DNA of 64,000 nucleotides from Apostichopus japonicus (taxonomy: Eukaryota > Echinodermata > Holothuroidea > Aspidochirotida > Stichopodidae). The stretch spans positions 25,492,989 to 25,556,988 of the forward strand of contig NC_092572.1 in the NCBI RefSeq assembly GCF_037975245.1, read 5' to 3'. This document shows, piece by piece, positions 48,663 to 62,209 of this stretch. Numbering within the stretch: position 1 is the stretch's first letter; the number at the start of each line of letters is the position of its first letter. A program made the position numbers and the translations under genes. The notes under the pieces are model-generated. The model was not told the DNA's origin. It saw only the letters and a list, made by a program, of their open reading frames with translations, and made no database searches.

Positions 48663-51085
48663 TAGTTTAGTTTATTTTAGTAGAAAAAAAGGATCAGGAG
48701 GGACACTTAAGTCCCCATCAAGGACCCTTTAGAGAGAGAGAGAGAAAAACTGAAGACACAAACACTCAGACCCGATTACAATGCTTAAAGTGCTTGTCCA
48801 AAGCATTCTTAAACCCATTGACACTACTTGCAAGTACAACTTTCTCAGGCAAACCATTCCATTCATTCACAACCCCATTAGAAAAAAAGTTAAAAAATAT
48901 TAATCCTACTATGTGACTTTTGGAGTTTAAGACAATGACCTCTGGTACAACTACTGTTGGTAAACATAAAAAAGTCGGTAAAGGATAAATTGTCGAAACC
49001 ATATACAATCTTGAAAACCGGGATCAAGTCTCCACGTAACCTCCTAAGCTCCAGTGTGGTGAGATTCAACAGTTGTAACCGCCTATAATAAGGAACACTC
49101 TTTAAGGAACTAATCATCCTAGTAGCCCTCCTCTGGACCTTTTCAAGTACTTCCTTATCCTTAGCAAAATGTGGGTTCCAAGCCTGCACAGCATACTCCA
49201 GATGAGGCCTAACCAACTGCTTATACAGCCTAACTACGATGTCCTCTTTCAGAAAACTGAAGTTCCTCTTGATCATACCTAAAACCCTATTACCTCTCTT
49301 AGCAGCTTCAAGACAATGTTTAGAAGGTAGCAGATATGAGTCAATGTAGTTGCCTAGGTCTCTTTCAACAGAGACCTCCAGTAACTCCACACCATTAAGA
49401 TTGTATGTAAAATTTTGGTTACTACTACCAATGTGCATTACCTTGCATTTATCAATATTAAAAAGCATTTGCCACCCCTGAGACCAGGAAAAAAACCTTA
49501 TCCAAATCCGTTTGAAACTTCTCAGAATCGCTTTTGGAAGAGACATCAGAATACAATTTGGTGTCATCAGCAAACTTCTTAGCTGTACACAAAATATCTC
49601 CGTCGATGTCATTTATATAGGCAACAAACAACAAGGGACCCAATACAGACCCTTGTGGAACCCCACTAGTAATGTCCTGCCAAGAAGAAGCACCGCCTTT
49701 AATTACCACCCCCTGTTTCCTATTACCAAGCCAATTCTCGATCCAAGACAGTAAATTCCCATTACACCCATACTCTTCAGCCTAAGTAAAAGACGCTGGT
49801 GGGGAACTTTATCAAAGACCTTCTGGAAATCCAGGAACACAACATCTACAGACTTCTGCCTATTTAGTGAGCTTGTTACATCTTCCATAAACTCAAGGAT
49901 ATTAGTGAGACAAGACCTTTTTTGATAAGAGCCATGTTGAGACTCTCTGATCAAAGACTGACTGCTGAAGTGACAGACCATACACTTTTTAACAATAGAC
50001 TCCATGACCTTAAAAACAACACTAGTGAGGCTAACGGGCCTATAATTACAGGGCTTAGACTTATCACCCTTCTTGAAAATTGGGGTAATATTAGCACATC
50101 TCCAGTCCTTAGGAACATAACCTTCCTTCATAAATTTACTAAAAGCCAGAACGCAGAAATGGTGTGCAAAAGTCTTCAACAAATACGGATGGATTGCATC
50201 CGGTCCAGAAGCTTTAGAAACATTTAGACGAAGCAGCTCCTTTAAGACAACCTCATCCGAAACTTAGACCGTATCCAGTTTAGGCCTATACTACTCATAT
50301 CTTCCCTTGTAAAAACCGACACAAAATAGTTGTTCAAAGATCTGCAAGATCCTGACTATCAGTAATTATACTATCAGCCTGTGGTACCCTAAGAGAAACA
50401 ATTGCATCTTTAACTTTCTGCTTTGACCTGACATAAGAAAAGAAGGCCTTTGGGTTATCCTTAATTTTTTAGGGCAATGCCATTTCCAAATTTAATTTTG
50501 CATCAGAGACTAAGCATTCTACCTTCAGCTGATGAATTTTAAACTTGGCCAAAAGAGATTCAGATTTAGTCCTCCTAAAACAACTTCCACATTCTACGTT
50601 TTTGCCTAATTGCACATCTAACTTTCTTATTCACCCAGAGAGGCATACTGCTTTTACGACGACGTTTCTTCCACGGAACATGATTTTCCATAATGACCTT
50701 TAATTTATCAGCTAAACAAATCTAAGACTGAGAGGCACTTATATCTCTAAACAAATTAATCCAATCTGTACCCTTTAGTAAAGTTTCAATTGCCTCTGTA
50801 TCTGATCTCGAAAAATCAGAACTTTTTCCTCGCTAACAGAATTTACGACTTTGCAAACAACATCAAAAGCTAGTATATCATGATCACTAGTTCCTAGTTT
50901 TCCTAGACCCGTCAAATCAACAACATTGCTTGGATGAGAACTCAAACAAGATCCAGGATGTTATCCCCCTAGTAGGGAAAGTAACATGTTGATGTAAAAA
51001 GCAATCTTGCACAACATCTAGAAAGTAACTACCCTTCCTACTACTGGAACCATCTATCCAATTAATGTACACTTCCTTCAGCGGA
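48663..51085 (-). mobile_element. CR1-like non-LTR retrotransposon (LINE), 5'-truncated and frameshifted (copy B)
   Basis: Read on the minus strand, the element opens inside the endonuclease domain (INWIDGSS near 51070, LGTSDHDIL near 50885), passes a linker, then the reverse transcriptase: NYRPVSLTS (about 50040), SGVPQGSVLGPLLF (about 49660) and the catalytic FADD (about 49565). It continues into the conserved C-terminal region (KCKVMHIG, LVRPHLEYAVQAWNP, RGDLIPVFKI) and stops at 48766-48768. The reading frame is broken by shifts near 49765, 49490 and 48895 and by stops upstream of the RT, so the copy is dead. The 3' end is a TAAACTA-type simple repeat at about 48663-48680. The family order (EN, RT, no RNase H) and motifs fit the CR1/Jockey supergroup. 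It lies between 46.9 kb and the first GPCR, in the opposite orientation. Confidence 0.9.
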
Positions 51086-51830
51086 CCGACGGTGAGAAAC
51101 CGTTCGCTTGCTATCTGAGAGGCTACTTTATTATCCCTTGAACGTTTCCACGACGGCTTTTATACATTGTACTTCATTTGTTTTTCCTCTTTGATATTTA
51201 TGCACCGGTGTTGTTTTAACACCCGGGCGCAAAGCTGGTTGCTCCGAGCGGCTTGAGAGGGGTTGGGGGTTGAAACGGATTGCACAACTTTGAGGCAGTG
51301 TTGTAGCGTTTCGTCATGTCGATAGAAATTGCGCAATTGTTGCAGAAAACACGAAGTCAAAATAATATAGTAAAATCTACGAAAACCGGAAATTTCGTAA
51401 CAGCCGACGTGCTCGCTGAGTATACCTTCTTAATATGACAACCCTTATAACAGCATATTTAATTTGCTATAAGCCAACGTTTGGCTACGCCACACCGTAT
51501 GTCAACCCGTACATAGAGATATCATATATCACACAACAGGCAGAATTTCAGCGTCTTGGTAAGGAAGAGGTCAACTTACCATGTATTGTATCTCCCAGGC
51601 CTACGCACAATAATAGGTTTAACCACATACAAGTGACAGAAAAGAAGCCGGTGTTTAAAATATATAGTAATATTGCTTATGTTATTACAGATGGACAATA
51701 TTTTGAACTTTATCAACAGCAGTAGATTACTATTAGATGTTATTTTCGTGTCTGTTCTGCCGGCCTGAGCTTATTACATTTATGCAGTAAGACTAACTGG
51801 TACAAGCTCTTTACAACAAAGGGAAAAAAC

Positions 51831-54127
51831 ATGGTACCTAACGACACGTCGTATCACTTTGATAGTCTGGGACAAAGGATTTTCGTTGCAATTATTTTAG
51901 GCGTCGTTTGCATACTTGGCGTCTTTGGAAACGGTCTCGTCATTTTAGCCTGTCTTGTTTCACATCGCCTTCGAGACGCGACCAATGTCTTCGTAGTCAA
52001 TTTGGCGATCGCTGATTTCTTAACTTGTCTTTTCACACCAGCAAATATCATTGCATTGATTGGTGTACATGAAGTTCCAACTCACGGGAGCACCTTTGAC
52101 ATATTCTGTACAATCGGCGCTGCAGTAACTTACATATCAATAGGTGTTAGTCTTTATACTTTAGCTTCCCTTGCAGTTATACGGTTTATATTATTGACGA
52201 AATCTGTCACAACTTACGGTCGATTATTCAGTAGCAAAGTCGTCATAATATCATGGATCATGCTTCTATGGTTCATACCCGCTATTATTGTGCTATTACC
52301 AGTTTTGCGAAATGTCGACCACTTAGGCTACGACCCTACTTACCACTCGTGCTCAGATCGTCAGACCGAGAACTCCATTGACGAACGAACCAAAGACATT
52401 GTCCTAGCTGTTGGATTCTTTCTCATACCCGGATTAGTGTTATTTATCTCGTATTGCAAGATTTACAAACATGTCATGATCAACGTGGACATTTTGAAAG
52501 CCAAGAAAGGACAAACAGGAGTGATAACCATGAAGGATATCAAACGAATCAGTAAATCGATGGAACTGGCGAGGTTTGTAGGTCAATTATATATTCTTGT
52601 CGACAGGTTGGGTATGAGTCGGAGTAGGTTTAGGGGTTGGGGTAAGGTTAGAAGCAGACGGTTGGAGTGATTATAGAGACTTAACATTGGTGTTCTAGTT
52701 TTGGTATTAGAATGATCTGAAAAGACTAAATGCATGTTGTATTGTACTTTTTGACGAATACGTTGTGCAATATTAGTGGTAAGTGCAAACGGCGAGAAAG
52801 TTTTCATAACATTGGATACTAGTCCTATGTCACGTTTCCCAGTCACTCTATGAATGGATTGTAGCTTAATGCTGTAATGTTCTTTTACCACAGATTTGTG
52901 TTGCAACCGTATATAGTCTACGGACGTTATATAAAACCAGAGTTAGAGATCCGGTTGTATCGAAAGTAGAAGTTCACCGAGAGTTGAGTGCCTATTATAA
53001 AATCAAATGTGTTGTCAGACTTGATTTTGCGATAATTAAGGTACAGGGTATATTTGTAAACGGAAGTAGGTTTAGTGGCTCTTTAACATGAAAAAGAGGA
53101 TATAATGGGCTTAATGGAAGATATGTATGCTGCATAAAAATGGGAAAAGTTCGACCTTTCAGTTATAAATGTAAATACCTAAAACGAAACCCGGGTAAAA
53201 CAGAGAGCTGAAGTGCTTCTGTCCCTGATCTTGACGATCGATGAAAAAACAGCCTTTTAGGTTTAACCATTTTATACCTCCAGAATGAGTCATGTCATGC
53301 CATTTCTGAGAGGGAAGTGTGGATGGGGAGGGGGGGGGGGTTGGCGTTATATCCTCCGTCCATGCCGCCAAAGTAAAGTAAATGACCTTTATGATACTAC
53401 GTAACTCGAGAGCATTTCATAATAACCGTTTCATTCCCTATTGGCTTTTCAAAAGATGCTCTACTTAAGACCAAACGATGCTATCGGGTACAGGGCTTTT
53501 TAAAAGAGCAGTTGCTATTGAACTACAAACTTCCCTGACAATTGTTTTGTAATCTGTTATTTATAGTATCTTCTCTTTTGCTACATACACTCTTTGACCT
53601 TAAGATAAAGTTTTTTATATCTGTCTTCGTCAAACAGTTAAGGTTAAGAAATATGATTATGTGGTCCTTAAAATGTATCGATCCATCGTATCATTTTCCA
53701 AATCAGTTAATATGTTTTCTCCGTTGTTTGCCTTTCTTCATGAAGCGTTTCTTGTGACAGTATTCCTCGGATTTCCCTACCGGGTACACCAGTCTCCGGC
53801 CGTTATCGGAAAAATCCAGGAGGAAGAGGAATCGTCAAGACTAATCTATCGAGACGACAGGTCAAGATTACCAAGAATCTCTTCTACGTCCTGTGCGCTT
53901 TCATGGTCTGCGTCACCCCTTACCTGATTCTCCTCATCTTTGACGATACATTTCTCGCACCTTTTGCTCCTTATGCAGCTTGCTTCCTCATCACCAACTC
54001 CTGCATCAACTGGATGATATACGCAACCAAGCATCCCCACTTCAAAGAAGTCTTCAAGTGTCTTCTTTCGTGTAACTGGAAGGATATTCCAGAGCCCGTC
54101 AGGTGGTGGTGGTGGTACAGAGATTAA
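51831..54127 (+). CDS. Rhodopsin-family (class A) GPCR, two coding exons: join(51831..52573, 53761..54127)
   Basis: Seven-transmembrane receptor of 369 aa, complete. Exon 1 encodes TM1-TM5: GNG with N34 (1.50), LAIAD with D62 (2.50), the TM3 cysteine C93, the ECL2 cysteine C174 (YHSC), W147 in TM4 and P200 in TM5. It ends after two bases of codon 248 at AG|GTTTGT. The acceptor after a pyrimidine-rich stretch (...TTCTTGTGACAG|T) restores the same frame, and exon 2 gives TM6 (CVTP, 298-301), TM7 (NSCINWMIYA, 327-336) and a Cys-containing tail. The intron is 52574-53760, phase 2. The start ATG follows AAAAAC and gives a short N-terminus with one N-glycosylation site (N4). Oddities: DRY is replaced by IRF (117-119), the NPxxY proline by Trp332, and the tail ends in a (TGG)4-encoded run of four Trp. 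Layout and spacing recall the Moody/Tre1-like and melatonin-receptor-like groups, but ligand and G protein cannot be inferred. Paralogous to the gene at 61252. Confidence 0.88.
52574..53760 (+). other. Phase-2 intron of the first GPCR gene
   Basis: Begins GTTTGT and ends ...TTCTTGTGACAG. The two bases AG left by exon 1 and the T opening exon 2 make a Ser codon, and the reading frame continues into TM6. An open frame runs about 95 bases past the donor to a stop at 52668-52670, so unspliced RNA would encode a receptor lacking TM6 and TM7. A poly-G run lies near 53328. Confidence 0.8.
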
Positions 54128-57100
54128 CAGTGGCAGCTAGTATTTTTTTTTAGAGATTAGAAAGATTTTGCTTCGGTCACAAAAGCATCATTGTGTCCAC
54201 TTGGCGAATGAGGGAAGTTGCTGAGCTTTGCTACTTTCAAAGATAAGCCATACCTGACCTCGCACATGCCTGAGATAAAATTGTAAACTCCATCAGTTTG
54301 ATGGTCTTCTTCCTCCAAAGACCCTCTAGATTCAATGTACCGTCTATGACTCGCATACAAGTTTCCAGTGTAAAAATAGTCTCCAAGTGCACTGTTTCAT
54401 GAATATTATGGATCTCGTCCGGCGATGATGAACGCTAATGGATGCAGGTGACATAGGAGAAGGGTAAGGACTGGGTTGCAACTGACTCAGGCGAAATATT
54501 GGGTCTTCAATTACCAAAAATGTATCCAGTTTGGCACATTCTCAAAGTACTATAGTTTCATCTCAGTGGATTATCTTGTGCCCAAATACATTATTTTAAA
54601 CAAAATCCTCGCTACTTCAAAACCCAAAACAAACATTGGCTATTGGCGCCCGACCTCTACGCCAACTGTGTTACAAAAACGTGCATGGGGCGCGTTTTCT
54701 GACGGAAGTCGTCAGATTCAAAAATCGAACAACGATCCATGTCATATATTCTAGATAGCAAAATTATACTTTTCTCCCTCAATTTTTTTTGCGAATGAAG
54801 GTATATTGTGAGCGTTATGTATGATCTCAGCTGAACAGTATTAGGCGTAATTACATTAACCGCCATGTGGATACCCAAAACAGAAGACATATTTATTTTT
54901 GTTATTTATTTTTCTTTTAAATTATATATATTGTCGCAACGTAATTTCAATAACCCATTGGATATGTGAATAGAAAATGCAGACTATATTTCTCATTTTC
55001 TATTGAGAGATTAATCCAAGAAGGTGATTATTGGCCTATTCATTTTACACAAATTGAAATAAGTGATTACAACAGTGATTTGCTACTGGGAAGTAATGCC
55101 GCATATGAACGAGCTAATGTACCATGCATTGTTACAGTTGGAACTAATATACAGCTGTATGGTAGTAAGCAAATATCGTTCCGTAAAAGCATTTTAGTTC
55201 TCTTTCTTCATATTCAGAATATAGGTTATATATTGATAGTCTTTATCATTTGTAATTCGTAGTGTATAATCAATAATACTTAGTATTAAAGAGAATAAAA
55301 ACAAATATATCATGTTATACAGTGTTGTGTTTTTCTTGATTACTTCCTTGTTCAAACCTGTTGAGTTGCGAGTTCATAATCGGAGATATTTCTTTTCTAG
55401 TGTTTGAGTCAAAGTACACGTTTCTTATCAACCTCTCAATCTATCAATCTATCAAGCTATCAAGCTATCAATCCGAAAGGAGAGAGAAATAGATCTGATG
55501 CGATTTGACCGTTCATTACTGTAATAACAGCGTAGGCTATAAGATTTATATTTAACAAAACAACTGTTTAAGTATAAGTAATTAGCAATATATTCATCTT
55601 CTCTAATGACGTCACACTTATTTCAAGGAGATTCCATAACCTTATACAAAATCAGTTACTTACACACACCACGATGTTTGAGTAACACAGCCTTGCAATC
55701 ATTTTCAGTCTCGTAGCCATGCCGTTGCACAGGGTTCGTTCTCCTCCCCCCCCCCCCCCTTTGCCAATCTAAGCCATCATCATGTGAAACACTTTTCTCT
55801 TAACTAGACATGTGCATTATGCCTCTCCTCAAACCGTCGGTGCTCCTCCAACTCAGATGCATTACACTACACTGCGCATCATATTACACAGGGGTTAAAA
55901 CTGAGAAACAGTGCCTCTGTATACATATGTCAGGTTGTAGTGACCGAGCAGTAACAGAACAAACTAAAACACATGCAACCAACAAAGAATGACACAAGAC
56001 AAGTTGACAGCTTGGATGCTGGAGGAGCTCTGGTTTGTATTATCCTCTTGTAACATCATCTCCAACATTCATAACAAATTAACACTAACATAAACCAACA
56101 CCCTAGTATAATACAATCCTATTGGTAGGTGGAAGACCACTGACCACTCCCACTAGGTCATTCCATCTCTCACAAACATCTACACCTGTATAACATGTGA
56201 TCACACCAGAGTGTGTGCACCTGGGTACTCTCCAATTGACCTGGCTATAACAACTTCCAAACATAACTCAACTTACAGTGTAAACAATAGACAGAATACC
56301 AACAATGCCATAGATGGCTATCCTCAGTGGACTAGAACAAACAGTGACCAGAATAGTCTAATAAATGCCAGCAAGTACAATAGACTGGCCAAAGATAGGA
56401 TAAATAAGCTAGGACCCTACAAGGTCTTGCAACAAACAATTCCAAATTTAATGAGAGAAATATTCGAAGAATAAGTTTACTTCAAATTGAAGTTTTGGCA
56501 CTAACTGAAAACAAGAAAAACGTCGTATCTATATATGACCAAGATGTAATGATGATTGTTACGACCATTATGATTTTGAAAAGTTACTCCCACCATTGAC
56601 GTACTGACCACGAGAATGTAACTTGGCAAAATTCAATAAGCTAAAAGGTCAAACTGAAGTTTATTTTTCCATGGGTCCAAAAATTGAAATGAATCCTGCA
56701 TGATGACGGGCCTGATAATTATCCCGCGGTTGATGAAACACATTCATCCCGAAATTGTTCTTAAAATGACCTTTAATATGCCAGGGCTCATATGAGGACC
56801 CATTTGGTACTGATGAGATCAATTTCATTTTCAGTTTTGACATTAGTTCCTCAAATGCACCCCCCCCTCCCCCAAAGACAATAGGAAACATAACCCTTTA
56901 AAGTCTACAAGTAAGATGTTAACAATGTTGACAAATTTGCCAAGGATAGATGGTGAAAGACCGTTTTTTGTTTGGTTTACTTAAAAAAAACAATGGATTA
57001 ATTTTATTAATTTAAATTCCGAGGAGCATTCCAGATCTTAGGCATATTGTTAAGCTCCAAAACTGGATGGAACAGGCAATGAAAGATTACTGGTGCTCAA

Positions 57101-58224
57101 TTCCATCTTTTCACTAATTTCTCAGTTTCACTGTTTGCACATCAGAACCAACAAATCTGCCTAAAGCCATTCTATAACATCTCCATCGGTTACCCTGCCA
57201 TGGCATTCATTGCCACGGCTCAGTCATTCAACTTAATTGTTAAGCGCAAGTAAATAATACACATCTTATTAAACATAAGAGTCGAAGGATGGAGTTTTAC
57301 TTCGTATCGTTATAAGCGCTTTTACAAGGAACTCAACTATCAAACAAGTAACCCAAGACCACATTGCGGGTATAATCTAGTGTAGTATCTTGAATAGCAT
57401 TGACAAGTTTTGAGATTATGGAACAATATGAAATGAAGGCGTGGTTTGCATATTTGAGACTACAAAACTACATAGTATCTGATGAACTAAGATGTGGAAA
57501 GATTGTACCTTCTTGGTTCTTAGTATGAGTTACATACTGTACTGAGATAGATTGGTTAAAGAATTACAATAATAACCTTTACCCTCCTTATATACAAATT
57601 GGAAAACATAAAACAAAATGGCATGCAATATGCAGTTACACTATTAACAAAATGGTAGATCAGCATTGAAAATAGAAAAAAAACATAAATAATATGAGAC
57701 AACTTTTGGAGGCTGCAAATCACAACATTGGCTGCTTGCTCTTGGAGAACGACACGATATCATTGTTTTTGTATCAGTAAAATACCCCATTGGCATATTG
57801 AGGAGTATCTAGTCTGAAAACTTTTTTTCACCAGTTGAGAGTTTACAAACCTTATGAATAGTCAATGAGACTAAACGCAGTTAAGCCCTTTCTAAAGTCT
57901 GCAGTGACGAGGAAATGATAATCTATAACCCGGCACTTTGTAATATAATCTCACATACTAGAAAGAGCCATAAGTTATTTGATCTTGTTATCAAGCCATA
58001 CCACAAAGTCAAACCCTTCTCCAATACTAAACGTGTACAGAAGATTACGTTTTTAAGGGTAGAGGAGAAAGCATGTCGGTACCATGCATGGAAGGTGTGG
58101 ACGATTTGAAAAAAAATCATGATAACATAAACATATATGTATTACAATGGTAGAATTTGGGGAAACCTGTCAAATTCCAAAAAGACCATCACTGTATAAT
58201 TCGAATGCAACGGTATGTTTAAAA
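54128..58224. other. Intergenic DNA between the receptor genes
   Basis: Holds an ATCAATCT/ATCAAGCT short tandem repeat (55434-55472) and a C run (55747-55761). Frames at 54966-55262 and 56211-56474 show no recognised domain. Confidence 0.55.
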
Positions 58225-58925
58225 CCTATGATGATGATGATCTTAGCGGATATATTATGACGTAAAGCATTGGATGGTGATTTTAAGAACATATACGACA
58301 ATAATGATGATTTTAGCTGACATATTATGATGCAATGCATTGAATGGTGGTTGTAAGAACATATGCAATGATGATGATGATGATGATCTTAGCGGATATC
58401 TTATGATGTAAAGCATTGAATGGTGATTGTAATAACATATACGACAAAAATGATGATTTTAGAGGACATATTATGATGCAAAGCAATGAATGGTGGTTGT
58501 AAGAACACATGCAATGATGATGATCTTAGCGGATATGTAACGATGCAAAGCATTGAATGGTGATTGTAAGAACATATACTATGATGATGATATTAGCGGA
58601 TATCTTATGATGCAAAGCATTGAATGGTGATTGTAAGAACATATACGATGATGATGATGATCTTATCGGACATTTTATGATGCAAGCATTGATAGGTGCA
58701 CAAGAACATATATGATGATGATGATGATTATCTTACCGGATAACTTATGATGCAAAGCATTGATAGGTGATTATATAAGAACATCTACGATGATGATGAT
58801 CTTAGGGGATATGTTATGATGCAAAGCAGTGAATGGTGATAGTATAATAACATAAACGACGACGATGAAGATATTAGCGGACATATAATGATGCAAAGTA
58901 TCGAATTGTGATTGTAAGAACAAAT
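58225..58925. repeat. Minisatellite, about 10 copies of a roughly 65-75 bp unit
   Basis: Each unit has a GATGATGAT run, then CTTAGCGGATAT, TTATGATGCAAAGCATTGAA and TGGTGATTGTAAGAACATAT. Variation in the GAT-run length changes unit size. Lies between the two GPCR genes. Confidence 0.9.
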
Positions 58926-59745
58926 ACTAGGATGACTTAAAACACTAAACTAATATAGTTTATCAAAGGTTACGTAACTGTTAGGCAAATCTATCTTCGT
59001 GAGGAAGAACTGAATATAAATAATAAGCAAACTTAAAGGGGGAAAAAGGCAATCCAATAAATATTGTTATTAAATTAGATAACGGATTCAGTCTGTTCTA
59101 TGGAGTTTGGAGTTAGTAATACCCTGTTCTATCCATGCCGTATCGAAGTTTAGAAAGCGACGAGTGCAGTGTGTAATTAACTGCATCCTTTCTGATTCAA
59201 GACCTACAGTCCGAGGACAGTAACGACGAGTTGCAAAAAAGTTAACATATCTTCGTATTTTTAATGATATCTTTGAGCGTATCATACGAATCTTCCATGG
59301 TGGTACATCTCTAGTCATTCTATCTCTGCTATACGGCCATAGAATGAGTAGACGTGTACAGAGGGTACTGGTATATGAACTGGACATTCCTTCTCTATTG
59401 GCTTACGGGGAAACCGACAGCTAGCCGGCCTCTACATTACCACGACCTTTGAATTTCCACACTTCAGAGACTTTAACTGCATAGCTATAGTATACATATT
59501 TTCTTAAACTCAACCTTTGACTGCAATTGTGTCTTAGTATAAGCCTACATCAAATACTATGATTTTTTATTGTTTCAAAGTCAAATATCACACCAGAGTG
59601 CCCTTAAAGCGATATCGCGTTGACAGATTATGCGGCACTTATATATGTAAAAATATTTGACACTGTTAGTTGAAAACACCAATATTTTAACTCTTAAATG
59701 TTTATATTTATATTTATATCTATATATTTATTTATTTATTGGATG

Positions 59746-59814
<69 letters not shown>

Positions 59815-61251
59815 TGGATGTATAAATAGATATATAGGGACCTAAGACACCATAGCAGCAAATGTTCTTCAAAGGCTTGTTCAATAATTTCGTTATTGTG
59901 CTACTCTGAAAAGTAACAAGCTATGACTGCGTCATTATCGGGATTCTACAATTCCATGTGTTTGAACTATCTCTGCATATTTATTGATGGAAATAAAAAC
60001 AACCAATGAAAACGAAACTAACTAATGTCAGTTGGGTTTAAATAAGCTGGATGTGTTTTTTTTACAGGAAGGTATATCGTCACAATAAAAGGTGTATATA
60101 CTTTCACCTATCATACAGGTCTATGAAAGCTATATAACGGCATTAACGTTTGATTCAACCAGCACTTTTTTTTTCAATAAAATGGAGGACGTAGTATTTA
60201 ATTGAAAACGTTAAGCAGATATACTAACACAATTTACAGGTAGGACATCGTACGCATTAATCGTTTTTACGAGATGAGAAACTTCCTGGTCTCATACCTT
60301 GTTATATATATATATATAATTGATCTTTCAATCTCAGAGAAATTTAACAAGATTTAATTACAGCATAAATTCGTCAGACATGATACGGATTGATGAATGG
60401 GAGGAGACATTACACTATTAAAAAAGGCTTAAGTCAATATTAGTCTATTCTGTTGAGATTGACCTCTGTACTCCATTAGCTGTACGTTGCTTGTTTGCGT
60501 TGAAATATTGTCTTAAAGAAACGTCTGCTAAGAGACAGGCGTTATATATTATAGCTTATAACTTTGTTCTCTGAGAGAGAAAACAAAAAGCAGCAAATGA
60601 ATGGAAGCAGTGAGCGAGGTCCACCATTATATCAACAAAGTAACCTCCAGCTGATATATACTAAAGCCGTGATATAAAAACAAATTGCTGAACTTGATTC
60701 ATGCAAAGGATAATTAACCATAGATGCCGTTCAATTTGTTTTCTATTGGAATTCTCGTTGAATGCAAAACGAATGAAACCTCTATACCGCGTTACCAGCA
60801 ATCTGTTAGATATATCTGAGTGAGTATTCGTGCTATTCGCAGTTTGGAAAGTCCCAGAAAAGAAAATCAACACAGCACAGACTGATGTTGCAGTTTTAAT
60901 GGCATGCATGTTGTCTCAATGAATGAAGTTTTGTGTCGGTTAACTGTTCTGCACCGTAACTTACATTGTTGCACATGACACAGTCGACCGTAATACCTGT
61001 AATACCAAATTGTATAAAAGTGATATCGCTATGCTATGTTTTGCTATAGTTTGACGTATTGAGGGAGGCAGAAACGTCTCAGATTGAGCAGAGAACATCG
61101 CTATACCCTACCAGAAACATAGTTATGTAAAAGATAAAAACAAAGTTTAATAACTCTCTTTTACTAACAGTCGCGAATGTGTGGAGCCTAGCCGAACTGT
61201 GCTCTCGTGTGTAACCTAACGGTATAGTAGATGATATCTGGATGAAACAAA
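58926..61251. other. Upstream region of the second GPCR
   Basis: A 99-codon basic frame on the minus strand (59088-59387) resembles no family I can name with confidence. Otherwise AT microsatellites and AT-rich sequence. No TATA or initiator could be assigned. Confidence 0.5.
59749..59812. repeat. (AT)n microsatellite
   Basis: An uninterrupted AT run of about 60 bases in the intergenic DNA between the receptor genes. Confidence 0.95.
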
Positions 61252-62027
61252 ATGGCGGATATGGAAACAACAACGCTTACAACCACGGAGGCACCGTACG
61301 AGTTTGACAGCTATGGGCAGCGACTTTTCATAGCTTTTGTGCTAGTTCTGGTGTTTCTCTCTGGTGTATTCGGGAACGGACTCGTGGTTGTTTCCGTTCT
61401 TCTCTCTCGACGACTCCGTAATGTTACAAATATATTCGTCGTGAACCTTGCTGTTGCTGACCTTTTAGCATGTACATTTTTACCAGCCACAATTATCGCG
61501 CTTTCGAGTCCCCATAGCTGGCCATTCGAGAGCCAGTTGTTCTGTACCTCTGCCTCTATTGTTATTTACGTCACCATTGGTGTCAGCCTATACACCCTAG
61601 CATCTATCGCCGTCAATCGATGTGTCCTGATCACACAGTCTGTCGAAAGGTATCAGAGAATTTATGGAAACAAGTCCATCGTGATCGGTATCATCACCTT
61701 CCTCTGGGCCTTTCCAGCGGCATTGGTACTGATACCATTCGTAATGGGGATGAACGAACTTGGTTATAACAGTAAATACCATTCGTGTACCGATACTGTT
61801 TCTGAAGAACAAGGAGAATCAGCCGAGAAAGTATATGACTTATTGCTGGCGGTAGGGTTATTTCCCGTACCGACCATTTTGTTATTTGTATCTTACTGGA
61901 AGATTTACAGCCACGTGCTGTCACATGCTAAGAAACTACAGGCGAATAAAGAAGAATCCGATGCACTGTCGATGTCGATAGATTCCACTAGGCCCACCCC
62001 TTATGGAGAAAAGACATACGCAGCAGG
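61252..62027 (+). CDS. Rhodopsin-family GPCR, first coding exon (TM1-TM5); remainder outside window
   Basis: This exon encodes 258 complete codons plus two bases. It has a Thr-rich N-terminus, then TM1 with GNG (N42), TM2 with LAVAD (D70), Trp90 and Cys98 in ECL1/TM3, NRC (122-124) in place of DRY, W152 in TM4, Cys179 in ECL2 (YHSC) and a TM5 ending in SYWKIYSHV. The exon ends GCAGCAGG|GTAAGAT, a good donor, phase 2, exactly as in the paralogue at 51831; reading through reaches a stop at once. The two proteins share FDS-x-GQR at the N-terminus, GVFGNGLV, TN-x-FVVNLA, GVSLYTLAS and LGY-x-x-x-YHSC. NRC resembles the NRY of Tre1/Moody-type receptors. The start has a favourable context (AAAATGGCG). 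I found no TM6/TM7 exon before 63.4 kb, so exon 2 is probably past the right edge; loss of the exon is the alternative. Confidence 0.85.
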
Positions 62028-62209
62028 GTAAGATTCTGTTAATTCCAAAATGTTTTCTTTAAAAAAGAAAAGAAAAGAAAAGAAAAACCATATAGATATA
62101 TTTAAAAAAGTTATAGCGTACTCGTATAGCGTAGCTGCATAGTTACGTGTACTTGTTCTCAACCTCAGTAACTGTACTCATCCTCGAAGAACTTTCAATA
62201 GTAATGGAA

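Noticed and set aside
59088-59387. 99-codon basic frame, possible LINE or retroelement protein
   Set aside because: The resemblance is only in basic composition; no motif could be named.
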